From Pantoea eucalypti (GTDB taxonomy: Bacteria; Pseudomonadota; Gammaproteobacteria; Enterobacterales; Enterobacteriaceae): a stretch of DNA of 64,000 nucleotides. Within the stretch, counting starts at the first letter, position 1. Each line of letters opens with the position of its first letter. Of this stretch, positions 44,093 through 55,800 are shown piece by piece. Both the position numbers and the translations under genes were made by a program. Location of the stretch: assembly GCF_009646115.1 (NCBI RefSeq), contig NZ_CP045720.1, forward strand, positions 620,001-684,000. Reading direction: 5' to 3'. The notes below the pieces were generated by a model. It ran no database searches. It saw only the letters and a list, made by a program, of their open reading frames with translations, and was not told where the DNA came from.

Positions 44093-46945
44093 ATGTTGTC
44101 AGCACTGCCCGCGTTGCTACGCGACCAGGCCGAAGCGGCCGCCCGACAGCTGAAGATTCCGCTGGATTCGCTCAGCCCGGAGCAGGCAACCGGACTGGCT
44201 TTCAGCGATTTTGTGCTGGAAAACCTGCAACAACATCCCGACTGGTGGCAGACGATGCTCGACCAGCCGCCTCAGCCTGAAGAGTGGCAACACTATTCTG
44301 CATGGCTGAATCAGGCGCTGAATGCAGTCGACAGCGAAGCGAGCCTGATGCGCGAACTGCGGCTGTTTCGACGCCGTATGCTGGTACGTGTCGCCTGGAT
44401 GCAGGCTCTGCAACACGCGACGACCGAACAGAGCCTGCAGCAGCTCAGCGTATTAGCTGAAGTGCTAATCAGCCGGGCACGTGACTGGGTCTATCAGGAT
44501 TGCTGTCGCGATTTTGGTACACCCTGTAATGCGGAGGGTGATGCTCAGCCGTTGCTGATTCTGGGCATGGGCAAGCTGGGCGGCGGCGAACTCAACTTCT
44601 CCTCTGATATCGACCTGATTTTTGCCTGGCCGGAAAACGGCACCACACGCGGCGGACGGCGTGAGCTCGACAACGCCCAGTTCTTTACCCGCATGGGACA
44701 GCGGCTGATCAAAGTGCTGGATCAACCCACCATGGATGGCTTTGTCTATCGGGTGGATATGCGGCTCCGTCCGTTTGGCGACAGCGGCCCGCTGGTGATG
44801 AGTTTTGCCGCGCTGGAAGATTATTACCAGGAGCAGGGGCGCGACTGGGAGCGTTATGCCATGGTCAAAGCGCGGCTGATGGGCGATGACCACGATCGCT
44901 GGAGTCTGGAGCTCCAGCAGATGCTGCGGCCCTTTGTTTACCGGCGCTACATCGACTTCAGCGTGATCCAGTCTCTGCGTAACATGAAAGGGATGATCAG
45001 CCGCGAAGTTCGTCGACGTGGGCTGAAAAACAATATCAAACTGGGCGCGGGCGGCATCCGTGAAACGGAGTTTATCGTGCAGGTGTTCCAGCTGATTCGT
45101 GGCGGACGAGAGCGCTCGCTTCAGCTGCGATCGCTGTTGCCGACGCTGGAGGCGATCAAAAATCTGGCCCTGCTTCCTGCTGAGCAGGTCGATACACTTC
45201 GCGACGCTTATCTCTTCCTGCGGCGGCTGGAGAATCTGCTGCAAAGCCTGGGCGACGAGCAGACCCAAACGTTGCCAGAGGATGAACTGCATCGTGCCCG
45301 TCTGGCATGGGCGATGGATTGTGTCGACTGGGATGCTCTGATGACGCGGCTCGACGGTCAGATGGCGGCGGTACGCGCCATCTTTGACGAGCTGATTGGT
45401 GAAGATACTCCAGACATTGGCGATCAGCGTGAGCTGGCGGAGTTTCAGGTGCTGTGGCAGGACCAGCTGGAGGATAGCGAGCTGGCGCCGCTGGTCCCGC
45501 AGCTCAGCGACGAGCAGCGATTAACGCTGCATCAGACACTGGAGGCGTTTCGTCAGGATATCAATCGACGCACTATCGGTCCGCGTGGTCGTCAGGCGCT
45601 GGATCAATTGATGCCGCGACTGCTGAGCGAAGTCTGCCCGCGTGACGATGCGGCTGTCACGCTGAGTCGCCTGACACCGCTGCTGATCGGCGTGCTGACC
45701 CGCAGTACCTATCTGGAGCTGCTGACCGAATATCACGGTGCGCTGCGTCACCTGATTCGCCTGTGCGCCGCCTCACCGATGGTGGCCAGCCAGCTGGCGC
45801 GTCACCCCTTGTTGCTGGATGAATTACTCGATCCCGCCACGCTCTATCAGCCGACGGCCACCGACGCCTATCGCGATGAGCTGCGTCAGTACCTGCTGCG
45901 CATCCCCACTGAGGATGAAGAGCAGCAGCTGGAAGCTGTGCGGCAGTTTAAGCAGGCGCAACACTTGCGCATTGCTGCGGCTGACATTGCGGGCACGCTG
46001 CCCGTGATGAAAGTCAGCGACCATCTTACCTGGCTGGCAGAGGCGATTATCGAGTCGGTGGTCCGCCAGGCGTGGAATATGATGGTACAGCGCTACGGGC
46101 GTCCTTCGCATCTGAGTAATGAACATGAGCGCGGCTTTGCGGTGCTGGGCTACGGCAAGCTGGGTGGCTGGGAGCTGGGTTACAGTTCCGACCTGGATCT
46201 CGTCTTCCTGCATGACTGTCCGGCTGACGCGGTAACAGAAGGGGAGCGCAGCATTGATGGCCGTCAGTTCTATCTGCGCCTGGCCCAGCGCATCATGCAT
46301 CTCTTCAGTACCCGCACTTCGTCCGGCATTCTTTATGAAGTCGATGCGCGGCTGCGTCCTTCGGGTGCGGCGGGCATGCTGGTCAGTACCTTTGAGGCCT
46401 TTGAGGAGTATCAGCGCAGTGAGGCCTGGACCTGGGAGCATCAGGCGCTGGTCCGGGCGCGCGTAGTATTTGGCGAGGCGACACTGGGTGAACGTTTTAA
46501 CGTAATCCGTCAGGCGATTCTCTCACTGCCACGCGCCGCGGATGCGCTGCAAACCGAAGTACGCGAGATGCGTGAAAAGATGCGTACTCATCTCAGTAAC
46601 AAACATAAAGGGCGCTGGGATATCAAAGCCGACGCGGGTGGCATTACCGATATTGAATTCATCGCCCAATATCTTGTCTTACGCTACGCCGCTGAGCAGC
46701 CTGAACTGACGCGCTGGTCTGACAATGTGCGCATTTTTGAGCTGATGGCGAAGTACCATAAAATGCCCGCAGATGAAGCGCAGGCGCTGACGCAGTCCTA
46801 TGTGACGCTACGCGACGCACTGCACCATCGCGCCCTGCAGGAGTTGCCTGGTCATGTTGAACCTGAGGCGTATGCAGCGGAACGGCAGACGGTGATGAAC
46901 AGCTGGCAGCGCTGGCTGGTAACCCCTGCGTCTATCCTGGCGTGA
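44093..46945 (+). CDS. glnE: Bifunctional glutamine synthetase adenylyltransferase/removase
   Basis: 950 residues. Two nucleotidyltransferase domains, each with a G-K-L-G-G motif followed by S-S-D-I-D-L (near residue 160) or S-S-D-L-D-L (near 685), flank helical regulatory regions. The N-terminal half removes AMP from glutamine synthetase and the C-terminal half adds it, under control of PII. Full length. ATG has AAGGAGGGAG upstream. Confidence 0.97.
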   Translation: MLSALPALLRDQAEAAARQLKIPLDSLSPEQATGLAFSDFVLENLQQHPDWWQTMLDQPPQPEEWQHYSAWLNQALNAVDSEASLMRELRLFRRRMLVRVAWMQALQHATTEQSLQQLSVLAEVLISRARDWVYQDCCRDFGTPCNAEGDAQPLLILGMGKLGGGELNFSSDIDLIFAWPENGTTRGGRRELDNAQFFTRMGQRLIKVLDQPTMDGFVYRVDMRLRPFGDSGPLVMSFAALEDYYQEQGRDWERYAMVKARLMGDDHDRWSLELQQMLRPFVYRRYIDFSVIQSLRNMKGMISREVRRRGLKNNIKLGAGGIRETEFIVQVFQLIRGGRERSLQLRSLLPTLEAIKNLALLPAEQVDTLRDAYLFLRRLENLLQSLGDEQTQTLPEDELHRARLAWAMDCVDWDALMTRLDGQMAAVRAIFDELIGEDTPDIGDQRELAEFQVLWQDQLEDSELAPLVPQLSDEQRLTLHQTLEAFRQDINRRTIGPRGRQALDQLMPRLLSEVCPRDDAAVTLSRLTPLLIGVLTRSTYLELLTEYHGALRHLIRLCAASPMVASQLARHPLLLDELLDPATLYQPTATDAYRDELRQYLLRIPTEDEEQQLEAVRQFKQAQHLRIAAADIAGTLPVMKVSDHLTWLAEAIIESVVRQAWNMMVQRYGRPSHLSNEHERGFAVLGYGKLGGWELGYSSDLDLVFLHDCPADAVTEGERSIDGRQFYLRLAQRIMHLFSTRTSSGILYEVDARLRPSGAAGMLVSTFEAFEEYQRSEAWTWEHQALVRARVVFGEATLGERFNVIRQAILSLPRAADALQTEVREMREKMRTHLSNKHKGRWDIKADAGGITDIEFIAQYLVLRYAAEQPELTRWSDNVRIFELMAKYHKMPADEAQALTQSYVTLRDALHHRALQELPGHVEPEAYAAERQTVMNSWQRWLVTPASILA

Positions 46946-47015
46946 TGCTGATAGCACAAATCGCAACTGTGCTATCATCCGCGCACTATTTTTAATGCAG
47001 TCTGGAGTGTCTGGA

Positions 47016-48440
47016 ATGAAAGTGACTCTGCCCGCGTTCGGCCAAGCCTCAGTGCTGGTTGTTGGCGATGTAATGTTGGATCGTTACTGGTATGGCCCAA
47101 CCAGCCGTATCTCCCCTGAAGCGCCGGTGCCGGTGGTGAAAGTGGACACGGTTGAAGAGCGCCCTGGCGGCGCGGCAAACGTAGCGATGAACATTGCAGC
47201 ACTCGGTGCCGCGTCGCGCCTGATTGGCCTGACCGGTGAAGATGATGCGGCGCGCGTGTTGAGTAACACGCTGAAAGACGTCAACGTTCATTGTGACTTT
47301 GTGGCGATCAAAAGCCATCCGACGATTACCAAACTGCGCGTGCTTTCCCGCAATCAGCAGCTGATCCGTCTCGATTTTGAAGAGGGATTTGATCAGGTTG
47401 ATCCGGCGCCGATTCATCAGAAAATGCGTGAGTCACTGGCAGCAGCAGGTGCACTGGTTCTGTCCGACTACGCCAAAGGCGCGCTCTCCAGCGTGCAGAC
47501 CATGATTACGCTGGCGCGCGAAGCGGGCGTGCCGGTATTAATCGATCCGAAAGGCACCGATTTTGCGCGTTACCGGGGCGCGACGCTGCTGACGCCGAAC
47601 CTCTCTGAATTTGAAGCCGTGGTCGGCAAATGCAAAAACGAAGAAGAGATCGTCGCGCGTGGCGCGCAGTTAATTGCAGATTTTGATCTCGCTGCGCTGC
47701 TGGTGACCCGTTCAGAAAATGGCATGACGCTGCTGCAGCCGGGCAAAGCACCGCTGCATCTGCCGACTCAGGCACAGGAAGTTTATGACGTGACCGGTGC
47801 CGGCGACACGGTGATCGGCGTGCTGGCTGCGGCGCTGGCTGCGGGTGACTCGCTGGAAGAAGCCTGTTTCCTGGCCAATGCCGCGGCGGGTGTGGTGGTG
47901 GGTAAACTGGGTACATCGACTGTCAGCACCGTCGAGCTGGAAAATGCGATTCACGCCCGCCCTGAACAGGGTTTTGGCATCATGACGGAAGCGCAGTTAA
48001 AAGCCGCCGTTGAGATGGCCCGCCGTCGTGGCGAAAAAGTGGTGATGACCAACGGCGTATTCGACATTTTGCATGCCGGCCATGTCTCCTATCTGGCAAA
48101 TGCCCGCAAGCTCGGCGATCGACTGATTGTTGCGGTGAACAGTGATGCGTCAACTAAACGTCTGAAAGGCGAAAGCCGCCCGGTGAATCCACAGGAAAAC
48201 CGGATGATCGTGCTGGGCGCACTGGAAGCGGTCGACTGGGTGGTGGTATTTGAAGAGGATACGCCGCAGCGTCTGATTGCCGGCATTCTGCCGGACCTGC
48301 TGGTCAAAGGTGGCGATTACAAGCCGGAAGATATCGCGGGCAGTAAAGAGGTCTGGGCAAATGGCGGCGACGTGCAGGTGCTGAACTTCGAAGACGGTAT
48401 CTCTACCACCAACATTATTAAAACCATTCGCGGTAGCTGA
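47016..48440 (+). CDS. hldE: Bifunctional heptose 7-phosphate kinase / heptose 1-phosphate adenylyltransferase
   Basis: 474 residues from the ATG at 47016 with TGGAGTGTCTGG upstream. The N-terminal pfkB kinase domain has G-A-G-D-T-V (about 265-270), and the C-terminal nucleotidyltransferase has [11 protein letters not shown] with the HxGH box. It makes ADP-heptose for LPS inner core. It follows glnE. Confidence 0.97.
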   Translation: MKVTLPAFGQASVLVVGDVMLDRYWYGPTSRISPEAPVPVVKVDTVEERPGGAANVAMNIAALGAASRLIGLTGEDDAARVLSNTLKDVNVHCDFVAIKSHPTITKLRVLSRNQQLIRLDFEEGFDQVDPAPIHQKMRESLAAAGALVLSDYAKGALSSVQTMITLAREAGVPVLIDPKGTDFARYRGATLLTPNLSEFEAVVGKCKNEEEIVARGAQLIADFDLAALLVTRSENGMTLLQPGKAPLHLPTQAQEVYDVTGAGDTVIGVLAAALAAGDSLEEACFLANAAAGVVVGKLGTSTVSTVELENAIHARPEQGFGIMTEAQLKAAVEMARRRGEKVVMTNGVFDILHAGHVSYLANARKLGDRLIVAVNSDASTKRLKGESRPVNPQENRMIVLGALEAVDWVVVFEEDTPQRLIAGILPDLLVKGGDYKPEDIAGSKEVWANGGDVQVLNFEDGISTTNIIKTIRGS

Positions 48441-48452
48441 AGCAGAGCAGTA

Positions 48453-48473
48453 AGCGGGAGCCGGGCTCCCGCT
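48453..48473. terminator. Hairpin between hldE and ubiK
   Basis: AGCGGGAGCC G GGCTCCCGCT, a 10-bp perfect stem between convergent genes, without T-runs. Confidence 0.45.
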
Positions 48474-48480
48474 AAACCGC

Positions 48481-48870
48481 TTATTCTGGCTTATTATCCG
48501 CAGCAGGCTTCGCCACGTCGGCAGCCGGTGCCGGTGACGCCGCTGGCGAACTCGCTACGGAGGCAGAAGGGGTGACTGCTGCAGAAGTGGTGACAGGTGC
48601 CGTTGCGGTCGGTGGCGTACCGGCTGACGAACCCTGACTTTCCAGCTGGGCCAGACGTTGTTCCAGCGCCGCCAGTTTCTCACGCGTACGCAGCAATACC
48701 TGCGTCTGCACATCAAACTCTTCACGGTTGACCAGATCCATACGGGTCAGCTGCGCCTGAAGAACCTGACGAATTTTCTTCTCGACATCATCACCAAACT
48801 CACGAACACCTTTAGGCATCGCTTCGTGAACCTGACGGGCAAGTTGTTCAATTTTTTTCGTGTCGATCAT
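48481..48870 (-). CDS. ubiK: Ubiquinone biosynthesis accessory factor UbiK
   Basis: 129 residues. The N-terminal ~80 residues ([20 protein letters not shown], then a coiled coil with L-E-Q-R-L-A-Q-L-E) match UbiK/YqiC, which helps the aerobic ubiquinone complex at the membrane. The last ~45 residues are a low-complexity A/P/T/S tail, longer than in E. coli; probably disordered. Confidence 0.92.
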   Translation of the reverse strand: MIDTKKIEQLARQVHEAMPKGVREFGDDVEKKIRQVLQAQLTRMDLVNREEFDVQTQVLLRTREKLAALEQRLAQLESQGSSAGTPPTATAPVTTSAAVTPSASVASSPAASPAPAADVAKPAADNKPE

Positions 48871-49044
48871 GATGATTTCCTGGTTACGGGAGCTGTGTCA
48901 GCGTGTTTACCAACGTAATAAGTGTTAAGTGTAATGCCAGAAATGAAAAGGATAAACCTCAAATCGGTAACGCAGGAAATGCAAAAGCAATTGCGCTATT
49001 GATGATTGCCGCTTCAAACGATCGGCGTTATAGTTTAAAGGCTT
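48871..49044. other. ubiK-ribB divergent region upstream of the riboswitch
   Basis: About 170 bp with no gene. It should contain the ubiK promoter (minus) and the ribB promoter (plus) before the FMN aptamer. Confidence 0.45.
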
Positions 49045-49197
49045 ATTCTCAGGGCGGGGCGCAATTCCCCACCGGCGGTAAATCAGCTTCGGCTGAAAGC
49101 CCGCGAGCGCTTTATCTTGATGAAAAGAGAGATAAAGGTCAGCAGATCCGGTGTAATTCCGGGGCCGACGGTTACAGTCCGGATGGGAGAGGGTAAC
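49045..49197 (+). promoter_or_regulatory. FMN riboswitch (RFN element) upstream of ribB
   Basis: The conserved RFN blocks are present in order: CTCAGGGCGGGGCGCAATTC, CCACCGGCGGTA, then the variable arm (TCTTGATGAAAAGAGAGATA), GATCCGGTG-type and ending GATGGGAGAGGGTAACG. High FMN should shut off ribB by blocking its translation or transcription. It lies 110 bp before the ribB start. Confidence 0.93.
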
Positions 49198-49308
49198 GAC
49201 TTCTGTCGGACAATTGTGTCTGCTTCACGTTATTGCCACGTCTTTTTGACGTCACTCCTAAGCACGCCCTGATTCTGGTAACCCATACATTTTAAGGTTT
49301 TTATTACC

Positions 49309-49965
49309 ATGAATCAGACGCTACTTTCTGAATTTGGCACGCCTGAACAGCGTGTAGAACGTGCTATCGCCGCCCTGCGTGAGGGACGCGGTGTGATGGT
49401 ACTCGACGATGAAAATCGTGAAAACGAAGGCGACATGATCTTCGCCGCAGAAACCATGACGGTTGAACAGATGGCGCTGACCATTCGTCACGGCAGTGGC
49501 ATCGTCTGCCTCTGCCTGACCGAAGCGCGTCGCCAGCAGCTCGATCTGCCTATGATGGTGGAGAACAACACCAGCTCCTTTGGCACCGGATTCACTGTGA
49601 CCATTGAAGCCGCAGAAGGCGTCACCACGGGTGTCTCCGCTCAGGATCGTATCACCACTATCCGTACAGCTATCGCCGACAATGCCAAACCTTCTGACCT
49701 GCATCGCCCGGGCCATGTCTTCCCGTTGCGCGCCAGCGAAGGCGGTGTATTAACACGTGGCGGACATACGGAAGCGACCATCGATTTAGTGACGCTGGCC
49801 GGCTTCAAGCCTGCCGGTGTCTTGTGCGAACTGACCAACGATGACGGCAGCATGGCTCATGCACCCGAAGCGATTACTTTCGCTCGCCAGCACAACATGC
49901 CAGTAGTGACTATCGAAGACCTGATTGCATGGCGTCGCACGCACGAAACGCGCCACGCCAGCTAA
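49309..49965 (+). CDS. ribB: 3,4-dihydroxy-2-butanone 4-phosphate synthase
   Basis: 218 residues. [10 protein letters not shown] (34-43) carries the metal-binding acids and T-R-G-G-H-T-E-A the substrate site. It converts ribulose 5-phosphate to the four-carbon precursor of riboflavin. Regulated by the FMN riboswitch upstream. Confidence 0.97.
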   Translation: MNQTLLSEFGTPEQRVERAIAALREGRGVMVLDDENRENEGDMIFAAETMTVEQMALTIRHGSGIVCLCLTEARRQQLDLPMMVENNTSSFGTGFTVTIEAAEGVTTGVSAQDRITTIRTAIADNAKPSDLHRPGHVFPLRASEGGVLTRGGHTEATIDLVTLAGFKPAGVLCELTNDDGSMAHAPEAITFARQHNMPVVTIEDLIAWRRTHETRHAS

Positions 49966-49982
49966 TCGTTCTGCTGCATTTA

Positions 49983-50003
49983 ACGGGCCCCTTTCGGGCC
50001 TGT
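49983..50003 (+). terminator. Terminator after ribB
   Basis: ACGGGCCC / GGGCCTGT stem (8 bp, one G-T) with a 5-nt loop and TTT after it, 18 bp after the ribB stop. Confidence 0.6.
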
Positions 50004-50200
50004 TTCCTTTGTGCCGTCCTCAGGATGGCCCGGTTTAATTCTTCGCATTCCTTCTCTTTTATCCGATAAATATCTGAAATTCCTGCTACGTTAAATTTCA
50101 TTCAAATTTCCTGATGATCTCCATCATGCTTATCAGCGTGATAAAGCGGCGAATGCGCGTATCGTAGTGGCTATCAAACAGACGATCCCGGGGATCACGA

Positions 50201-50986
50201 ATGAGCCAGTTACGTATGCCAGCGCTGTTTTTGGGTCATGGCAGCCCAATGAATGCCCTTGAAGAGAACCGCTATACCGCCGCATGGCGTCATGCGGGTG
50301 ACACTCTGCCACGTCCACGTGCGATTATTGCGGTTTCAGCGCACTGGTATACGCGCGGCACCGCCGTGACAGCAATGGCTCATCCTAAGACGATTCATGA
50401 TTTTGGTGGCTTCCCGCAGGCGCTGTTTGACACACGCTATCCGGCGCCGGGATCGCCTGAACTGGCCCAGCAACTGGCAGAGCTTTTAGCGCCTGTCGAC
50501 GTAAAGCTTGATCAGGAATGGGGACTGGATCATGGATCATGGGGCGTCCTCATCAGGATGTATCCCGATGCCGACATTCCGGTCGTGCAGCTAAGCATTG
50601 ATGGCACTAAACCAGCGGCGTGGCACTTTGAGATGGGCCAGAAACTGGCTGCGCTGCGCGATCAGGGTGTGATGATTGTTGCCAGCGGCAACGTGGTGCA
50701 TAACCTGCGTAAAGTGCGCTGGGACGGCAATAGCGAAGTCTATCCGTGGGCCAGCAGTTTTGAGCAGTTTGTCCGCGATAACCTGGCGGTGCAGAGCGAT
50801 GCGGCTTCTCATCCGCTGGTCAACTTTATGGACCATCCGGGTGCGGCGCTGTCTAATCCAACACCCGAACACTATCTGCCGCTGCTGTATGTGCTGGGCG
50901 CACGTCAGCCGGATGAAACCATCAGCATTCCGATTGATGGCATGGAGATGGGTGCAATCAGCATGTTGTCGGTTCAGGTAGGTTAG
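50201..50986 (+). CDS. ygiD: 4,5-DOPA-extradiol-type dioxygenase YgiD
   Basis: 261 residues. H-G-S-P-M-N (about 14-19) and H-W-Y (about 49) with late H-N-L-R-K are the metal-binding pattern of the LigB-like extradiol dioxygenase family. E. coli YgiD cleaves DOPA in vitro; the natural substrate is unclear. Convergent with ygiC. Confidence 0.93.
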   Translation: MSQLRMPALFLGHGSPMNALEENRYTAAWRHAGDTLPRPRAIIAVSAHWYTRGTAVTAMAHPKTIHDFGGFPQALFDTRYPAPGSPELAQQLAELLAPVDVKLDQEWGLDHGSWGVLIRMYPDADIPVVQLSIDGTKPAAWHFEMGQKLAALRDQGVMIVASGNVVHNLRKVRWDGNSEVYPWASSFEQFVRDNLAVQSDAASHPLVNFMDHPGAALSNPTPEHYLPLLYVLGARQPDETISIPIDGMEMGAISMLSVQVG

Positions 50987-50997
50987 GGCAAAGCTAA

Positions 50998-51030
50998 GAG
51001 AATACAGGCCAGAAGCTGACCTGTATTCTC
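50998..51030. terminator. Bidirectional hairpin between ygiD and ygiC
   Basis: GAGAATACAGG / CCTGTATTCTC, a perfect 11-bp stem with an 11-nt loop, between convergent stop codons. No T-run. Confidence 0.5.
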
Positions 51031-51038
51031 GCGGCGCG

Positions 51039-52199
51039 TTAGCCGATAAATGCGTGCGGGTAGAAACGGGAGAGATCCTGAGTGATCAAATCGCGATCTT
51101 CACGCAGGCCAATACCCGCCGGTTGATCGTCAATCAGCCAGCTGCCGATCAGCGTATAGCTGTCGCCAAATTTAGGCAGAGGATGGAACTGCTGAACGAT
51201 CATTCCCTCTTCACCGTATGGCCCATCAACGCGGGCAATCTCCTGACCATTTTCTACGATCCGGATATTGGCACCTTCACGTGAAAACAGCGGCTTCACC
51301 ACATATTTGTCCATGTGCGGAACGTCATCTTCGGCGAACCAGGCGGGCAGCAGGTTAGGGTGATTCGGGAACATTTCCCACAGCAACGGCAGCAGGGCTT
51401 TGTTCGAGACGATGCTTTTCCATGCCGGTTCAAGCCAGCGTACGCCAGCATCACCCAGCTTGGTTGAGAACATCTCACGCAGCATAAACTCCCACGGATA
51501 GAGCTTGAACAGGTTACTGATCACCTGATCCTGAGCGTCAGTAAATTCCCCTTTTTCGCCCAGGCCAATTTCATCTATATAGAGAAATTCACTCGGCAGC
51601 CCCGCTTCAGTAGCGCAGTCCTGAAGATATTGCACGGTGCCACGATCTTCGTCGGTGTCGCGGCAGCAGGCGAAGTGCAGCCAGTTAAAGCCGTGCTGCT
51701 GATGTAATGCGGCAAAACGTTCAATCAGCTTTTCCTGCAGGCTATTAAACTGGTCACTGCCTGCCGGGAGCTGACCTGCGTTGAGCTGGTCTTCCAGCCA
51801 CAGCCACTGGAAAAATGCCGCTTCATACAGTGAGGTCGGCGTATCGGCATTGTTCTCCAGCAGCTTCACATCGCCTTTGCCATCCCAGGCAAGATCAAGG
51901 CGTGAGTAAAGCGACGGCTGACGCTGATGCCATGAATCGCGCACGAAGTCCCAGGTGTGTTTTGGAATGCGGAATTTGGTCAGCAGCGCTTCGCTGTTTA
52001 CGACCTTATCCACGACCTGCAGGCACATCTGATGCAGTTCTGCAGTGACATCTTCCAGATGCTCGATTTGCGCCAGCGTGAACTGGTAATAAGCACCTTC
52101 ACACCAGTAGGGTTCGCCATGCATGGTATGAAAACGAAAACCGAACTCGGTGGCTTTTTCACGCCAGCCTGGGCGTTCTGAAATGGCAATGCGTTCCAT
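51039..52199 (-). CDS. ygiC: ATP-grasp family protein YgiC (glutathionylspermidine-synthase-like)
   Basis: 386 residues from the ATG at 52199 ([20 protein letters not shown]), equal to E. coli YgiC; a longer frame is not used. The L-D-L-A-W-D-G-K-G and C-terminal [12 protein letters not shown] belong to the ATP-grasp domain of the GspS-synthetase-like family. No amidase domain. It follows ygiB by 7 nt. Confidence 0.94.
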   Translation of the reverse strand: MERIAISERPGWREKATEFGFRFHTMHGEPYWCEGAYYQFTLAQIEHLEDVTAELHQMCLQVVDKVVNSEALLTKFRIPKHTWDFVRDSWHQRQPSLYSRLDLAWDGKGDVKLLENNADTPTSLYEAAFFQWLWLEDQLNAGQLPAGSDQFNSLQEKLIERFAALHQQHGFNWLHFACCRDTDEDRGTVQYLQDCATEAGLPSEFLYIDEIGLGEKGEFTDAQDQVISNLFKLYPWEFMLREMFSTKLGDAGVRWLEPAWKSIVSNKALLPLLWEMFPNHPNLLPAWFAEDDVPHMDKYVVKPLFSREGANIRIVENGQEIARVDGPYGEEGMIVQQFHPLPKFGDSYTLIGSWLIDDQPAGIGLREDRDLITQDLSRFYPHAFIG

Positions 52200-52206
52200 C
52201 GGGGCG

Positions 52207-52878
52207 TTAGCCTCCCATTGAGCGGCTGGATGTACCGCTGGCGCTGCTTCGCTGCATGCTGTTCTGTTTCGCGACGGTTTCACCAAAGCCACCACGGGTA
52301 ATGGTGGAGGTCGTTGCCGGTTTTGGTGCCAGCGCCGTTTTAGGCACGGTCATGGTTTTGCCGGAAGTGGCAGCACCATAGTTACGGCCGGAGGCATCAA
52401 CAAACTGGCCGTTTGCCGGGCTGCGGGCATTTTTCGGTGAGAATAGCGGTTGCTGCGCAAAGCCCGAACCACCGCCCATCATGCGGCCCATCATGTAACC
52501 GGCCATTAGTGGCATCCAGAAGCTGCCGCCACTCTGCTGCGATTCAGCATTGGTGGTGCCAACGCCCGCCTGAGCCGGTGTCTGCTGACACTGATTTTCA
52601 CCAAATTCAGCGACACAATCTTCACGCGTGGCATATTTTGGCGCAGTACGTTCAGCCTCTTTTTTAGCCTCATTGAATGCGGTAGTACACTGCGCACTCT
52701 GGCCCGGATTGGCTTTCGAACAGTCATCCGCATTCTGGTACATCGAAACCGTTTCATCGTTCTGTTCGCAGCCAGCCAGCATAAATACGGCTGAAACGGC
52801 GATAGCAACGGGCGTCAAGTGGCGTGCCTGCCAGCTTTTACGAAAAGCGGCATAGCGAATAGATTTTGTGCGTTTCAT
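52207..52878 (-). CDS. ygiB: DUF1190 family lipoprotein-like protein YgiB
   Basis: 223 residues from the ATG at 52878 ([20 protein letters not shown]). A hydrophobic segment ends in a lipobox L-A-G-C (C37), which suggests a lipoprotein with an unusually long n-region. The middle has cysteine-containing D-D-C and E-D-C motifs typical of DUF1190, and the end is serine-rich. First gene of the ygiB-ygiC pair; downstream of tolC as in E. coli. Confidence 0.92.
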   Translation of the reverse strand: MKRTKSIRYAAFRKSWQARHLTPVAIAVSAVFMLAGCEQNDETVSMYQNADDCSKANPGQSAQCTTAFNEAKKEAERTAPKYATREDCVAEFGENQCQQTPAQAGVGTTNAESQQSGGSFWMPLMAGYMMGRMMGGGSGFAQQPLFSPKNARSPANGQFVDASGRNYGAATSGKTMTVPKTALAPKPATTSTITRGGFGETVAKQNSMQRSSASGTSSRSMGG

Positions 52879-52991
52879 TATGATTATCCTGTGCCCAAAG
52901 GTAGCGCATAGAATAGGGGAAGGGGGGGTAAAATTGAAGCTGGAGGCCTGATACAACAGGGATCTTTACTTAGTTATACGTTCAACAGAGA

Positions 52992-53014
52992 GACGGGCCG
53001 CAAAGCAGCCCGTC
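52992..53014 (-). terminator. Probable tolC terminator
   Basis: GACGGGC / GCCCGTC stem with a 9-nt loop just past the tolC stop, followed on the minus strand by a T/C-rich stretch. Confidence 0.5.
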
Positions 53015-53020
53015 CACTGA

Positions 53021-54487
53021 TTATTGACCGAAAGGATTACCGCTGCTGTGGCGAGCCGCAGGACGCGCTGCCTCAGACGAGCCAGTTGCCACCGGACCGC
53101 TATCCACACGAGCGGTCTGCTGGGCATTTTCCGGCGCCACCGTTTCCGGGGAAGTCGGGATCTCTTTACCCAGCTGGCTGTTCAGTTTCTGCAGGCTCTG
53201 CTCGTTGAGCGTACCCAGTGCATAGCTGATATTCAGCTGGTTAATCAGGTAGCTATAACGCGCATCAGAGAGCTGCTGCTTAGCGTTATAGAGCACGGTC
53301 GTTGCATCCAGCACATCGACGATGGTACGTGTACCCACCTGATAGCCCGCTTCGGACGCATCCAGTGAGCTTTGCGCAGAGACGACTGCCTGTTTGTAGG
53401 CGTTGATGCTGCTGATAGACGCATTCACGTTGTTAAACGAGGAGCGTACCGTCTGTACTGCTGTGCGGTGAGCGCTTTCCAGCTGTTCGCTGGCGCTGAC
53501 AAAATTGTATTGCGCCTGTTTCACCTGAGAGGTAACGCTGCCGCCGCTATACAGTGGCAGTGAGAAACTCAGGCCAACCTGGTTTGAACCGGTAATTGAA
53601 TCGGTAGAACCCTGGCTCTGGTTTGCACGGCTGCCGCCATATTTGCTGTTTGACATGCCGGTGGAGGCAGTCAGATCCAGCGTCGGCATATGGCCGGTTT
53701 CCGCTGAGCGAATCTGCTCACGCGCCAGATCCTGATTCAGACGCGCAGAGAGCAGTGACAGGTTACGGCTTTCAGCCTGCTTAAGCAGCGCACTCACCGC
53801 TTCGGGCTTATCGGTTCTGAAACGATCAATGCTCAGCGAAGCCAGCGACATATAGTCCATGCCGGTAATCTGACGCAGCGTTTCTACGTTGTTATCAAGA
53901 TTGTTACGCGCGGTCACTTCATTGGCCAGCACGCTGTCATACTGCGCACGGGCGTTCTGAACATCAGTGATGGCAACCAGGCCAACGTTAAAACGCTGGG
54001 TGGTCTGATCCAGCTCGCGGTAGATAGACTGTTTCTGCGCTTCAGTGTAAGAAAGGGTATCAATCGCTTTCAGCACGTTGAAGTAGGCCGTTGCGGTGTT
54101 CAGAATCAGATCCTGCTGCGCCACCTGATAGGTCACATCCTGAATACCGGCGGTCTTTTCCTGCAGAGTCAGCGCGCGCCATTTCGACATGTCGAAAATA
54201 GTCTGGGTTAAATTCAGAGAGCCGCTGGTCGTGTTGGAATGAAGACCACTACTGTCGCGATAACCGTTATTATAGGCGTAGTCTGCACCCAGTCCGAGCT
54301 GAGGTAATAATGGGCTACGCGCTTCGTTGATTTTCTCAAAAGCAGAATCACGATCGGCAGCGGCGCTGCGCAGATCCGGGTTGCTCAGACGTGCTTGCTG
54401 GTAAACCTGAAGCAGGTCTTCGGCCTGGCTGGCGAAGCTGAAACCGCCCAGGCTAAGCCCAATAAAAAATGGGAGCAGTTTTTTCAT
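53021..54487 (-). CDS. tolC: Outer membrane efflux channel TolC
   Basis: 488 residues from the ATG at 54487, which lies 8 nt after AAAGGA; another ATG two codons earlier is too close to that site. Signal peptide cut near S-Q-A-E. The two repeats of the TolC fold (V-G-L-V-A-I-T-D-V-Q-N-A and V-G-T-R-T-I-V-D-V-L-D-A) are visible. It forms the trimeric channel for AcrAB-type pumps and type I secretion. The C-terminal tail is polar. Confidence 0.97.
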   Translation of the reverse strand: MKKLLPFFIGLSLGGFSFASQAEDLLQVYQQARLSNPDLRSAAADRDSAFEKINEARSPLLPQLGLGADYAYNNGYRDSSGLHSNTTSGSLNLTQTIFDMSKWRALTLQEKTAGIQDVTYQVAQQDLILNTATAYFNVLKAIDTLSYTEAQKQSIYRELDQTTQRFNVGLVAITDVQNARAQYDSVLANEVTARNNLDNNVETLRQITGMDYMSLASLSIDRFRTDKPEAVSALLKQAESRNLSLLSARLNQDLAREQIRSAETGHMPTLDLTASTGMSNSKYGGSRANQSQGSTDSITGSNQVGLSFSLPLYSGGSVTSQVKQAQYNFVSASEQLESAHRTAVQTVRSSFNNVNASISSINAYKQAVVSAQSSLDASEAGYQVGTRTIVDVLDATTVLYNAKQQLSDARYSYLINQLNISYALGTLNEQSLQKLNSQLGKEIPTSPETVAPENAQQTARVDSGPVATGSSEAARPAARHSSGNPFGQ

Positions 54488-54697
54488 TTGCATTCCTTTT
54501 GTTGCAGCAAATTGCAGTGGGTGCGCTGCCGGGTAAGCCAAAAAATTATCGCCGATTCTAGCAGAGGGCAACTGTGAGATAAGTTGGCTGAAAGTGCCTT
54601 CTATCTCTAATCTACGTAAATATTTCAGAAAGAACTACTTACATGGAGCACGGTTACAGGCTTTTTTCGCTCCACCCCAATCTGCACAAGGAACCTG

Positions 54698-55336
54698 ATG
54701 ATGCCGGAAGAAAAAAAATCCCCTGTGACTTTCACAAAAAACGATGTAGAAATTATTGCACGAGAAACACTCTACAAAGGTTTTTTTTCCGTTGAGCGAT
54801 ACCGCTTCCGCCACCGCCAGTTTAATGGCGAAATGAGTGGAGAAGTGCAACGCGAAGTTTTTGAGCGCGGACATGCTGCCGTGCTGCTACCTTATGATCC
54901 CTTACGCGATGAAGTGGTGCTGATTGAACAGATCCGCATCCCGGCTTATGACAGCAGTGCTTCACCCTGGCTGCTGGAGATGGTCGCCGGTATTATCGAG
55001 CCCGGTGAATCGGTCGAGCAGGTTGTGCGCCGTGAAGCCGTTGAAGAAGCAGGATTGGACGTCGGTCGGGTTAAGCCCATGCTTAGCTATCTGGCCAGCC
55101 CTGGCGGCACCAGCGAACGTTTATCGGTGCTGATTGGGGAAGTGGATGCCAGCCAGGCAGAGGGATGCCATGGTCTGGAGGAAGAGAATGAGGATATTCT
55201 TGTCCATGTGGTGAGCCGCGAACAGGCGTACCGCTGGGTGGAAGAGGGGATAATTGATAATGCGGCGTCTGTCATCGCCTTGCAATGGCTGGCGTTGCAC
55301 CATGAAAAACTACGCGAAGAGTGGATACAAAAATGA
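54698..55336 (+). CDS. nudF: ADP-ribose pyrophosphatase
   Basis: 212 residues (ATG at 54698 or the next ATG at 54701). The Nudix box G-I-I-E-P-G-E-S followed by [10 protein letters not shown] (110-131) is complete. It hydrolyses ADP-ribose. Divergent from tolC; its last codons overlap yqiB. It heads nudF-yqiB-cpdA-yqiA-parE. Confidence 0.95.
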   Translation: MMPEEKKSPVTFTKNDVEIIARETLYKGFFSVERYRFRHRQFNGEMSGEVQREVFERGHAAVLLPYDPLRDEVVLIEQIRIPAYDSSASPWLLEMVAGIIEPGESVEQVVRREAVEEAGLDVGRVKPMLSYLASPGGTSERLSVLIGEVDASQAEGCHGLEEENEDILVHVVSREQAYRWVEEGIIDNAASVIALQWLALHHEKLREEWIQK

Positions 55337-55758
55337 AACAGCGCTATACCCCTGACTTTCCCGAAATGATGCGGCTCTGCGAAACCAATTTCGCCCAGTT
55401 ACGCCGCCTGCTGCCGCGTAACGATGAGGCGGGAGAATCGGTGATCTATCAGGTGAGTGGCGCCCGTTATCAACTGACGATTCAGGAGTCGACACGCTAC
55501 ACCACGCTGGTGGAGATCCGCCAGGTCGCACCTGCCGTGAGTTACTGGAGTCTGCCCTCGATGTCGGTCAGGCTCTATCACGATGCGATGGTCGCCGAAG
55601 TGTGTTCAACTCAACAGATCTATCGGTTCAAAGCGCGCTATGATTATCCTAATAAAAAATTGCATCAGCGCGATGAAAAACATCAGATAAACCAGTTTCT
55701 CGCAGACTGGCTGCGTTACTGCCTGGCACATGGCGCGATGGCGGTTCCGGTCTGCTGA
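55333..55758 (+). CDS. yqiB: DUF1249 family protein YqiB
   Basis: 141 residues from the ATG that overlaps the nudF stop. The N-terminal [15 protein letters not shown] and the middle [16 protein letters not shown] match E. coli YqiB. Function unknown. Confidence 0.93.
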   Translation: MKQRYTPDFPEMMRLCETNFAQLRRLLPRNDEAGESVIYQVSGARYQLTIQESTRYTTLVEIRQVAPAVSYWSLPSMSVRLYHDAMVAEVCSTQQIYRFKARYDYPNKKLHQRDEKHQINQFLADWLRYCLAHGAMAVPVC

Positions 55759-55800
55759 TGCGTATAATGCAGTAAATGGCGTGGAGACGAAGGAAACGCT

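Noticed and set aside
49910..50101. 63-aa minus-strand ORF after ribB
   Set aside because: Runs through the ribB terminator and into the gene; no family.
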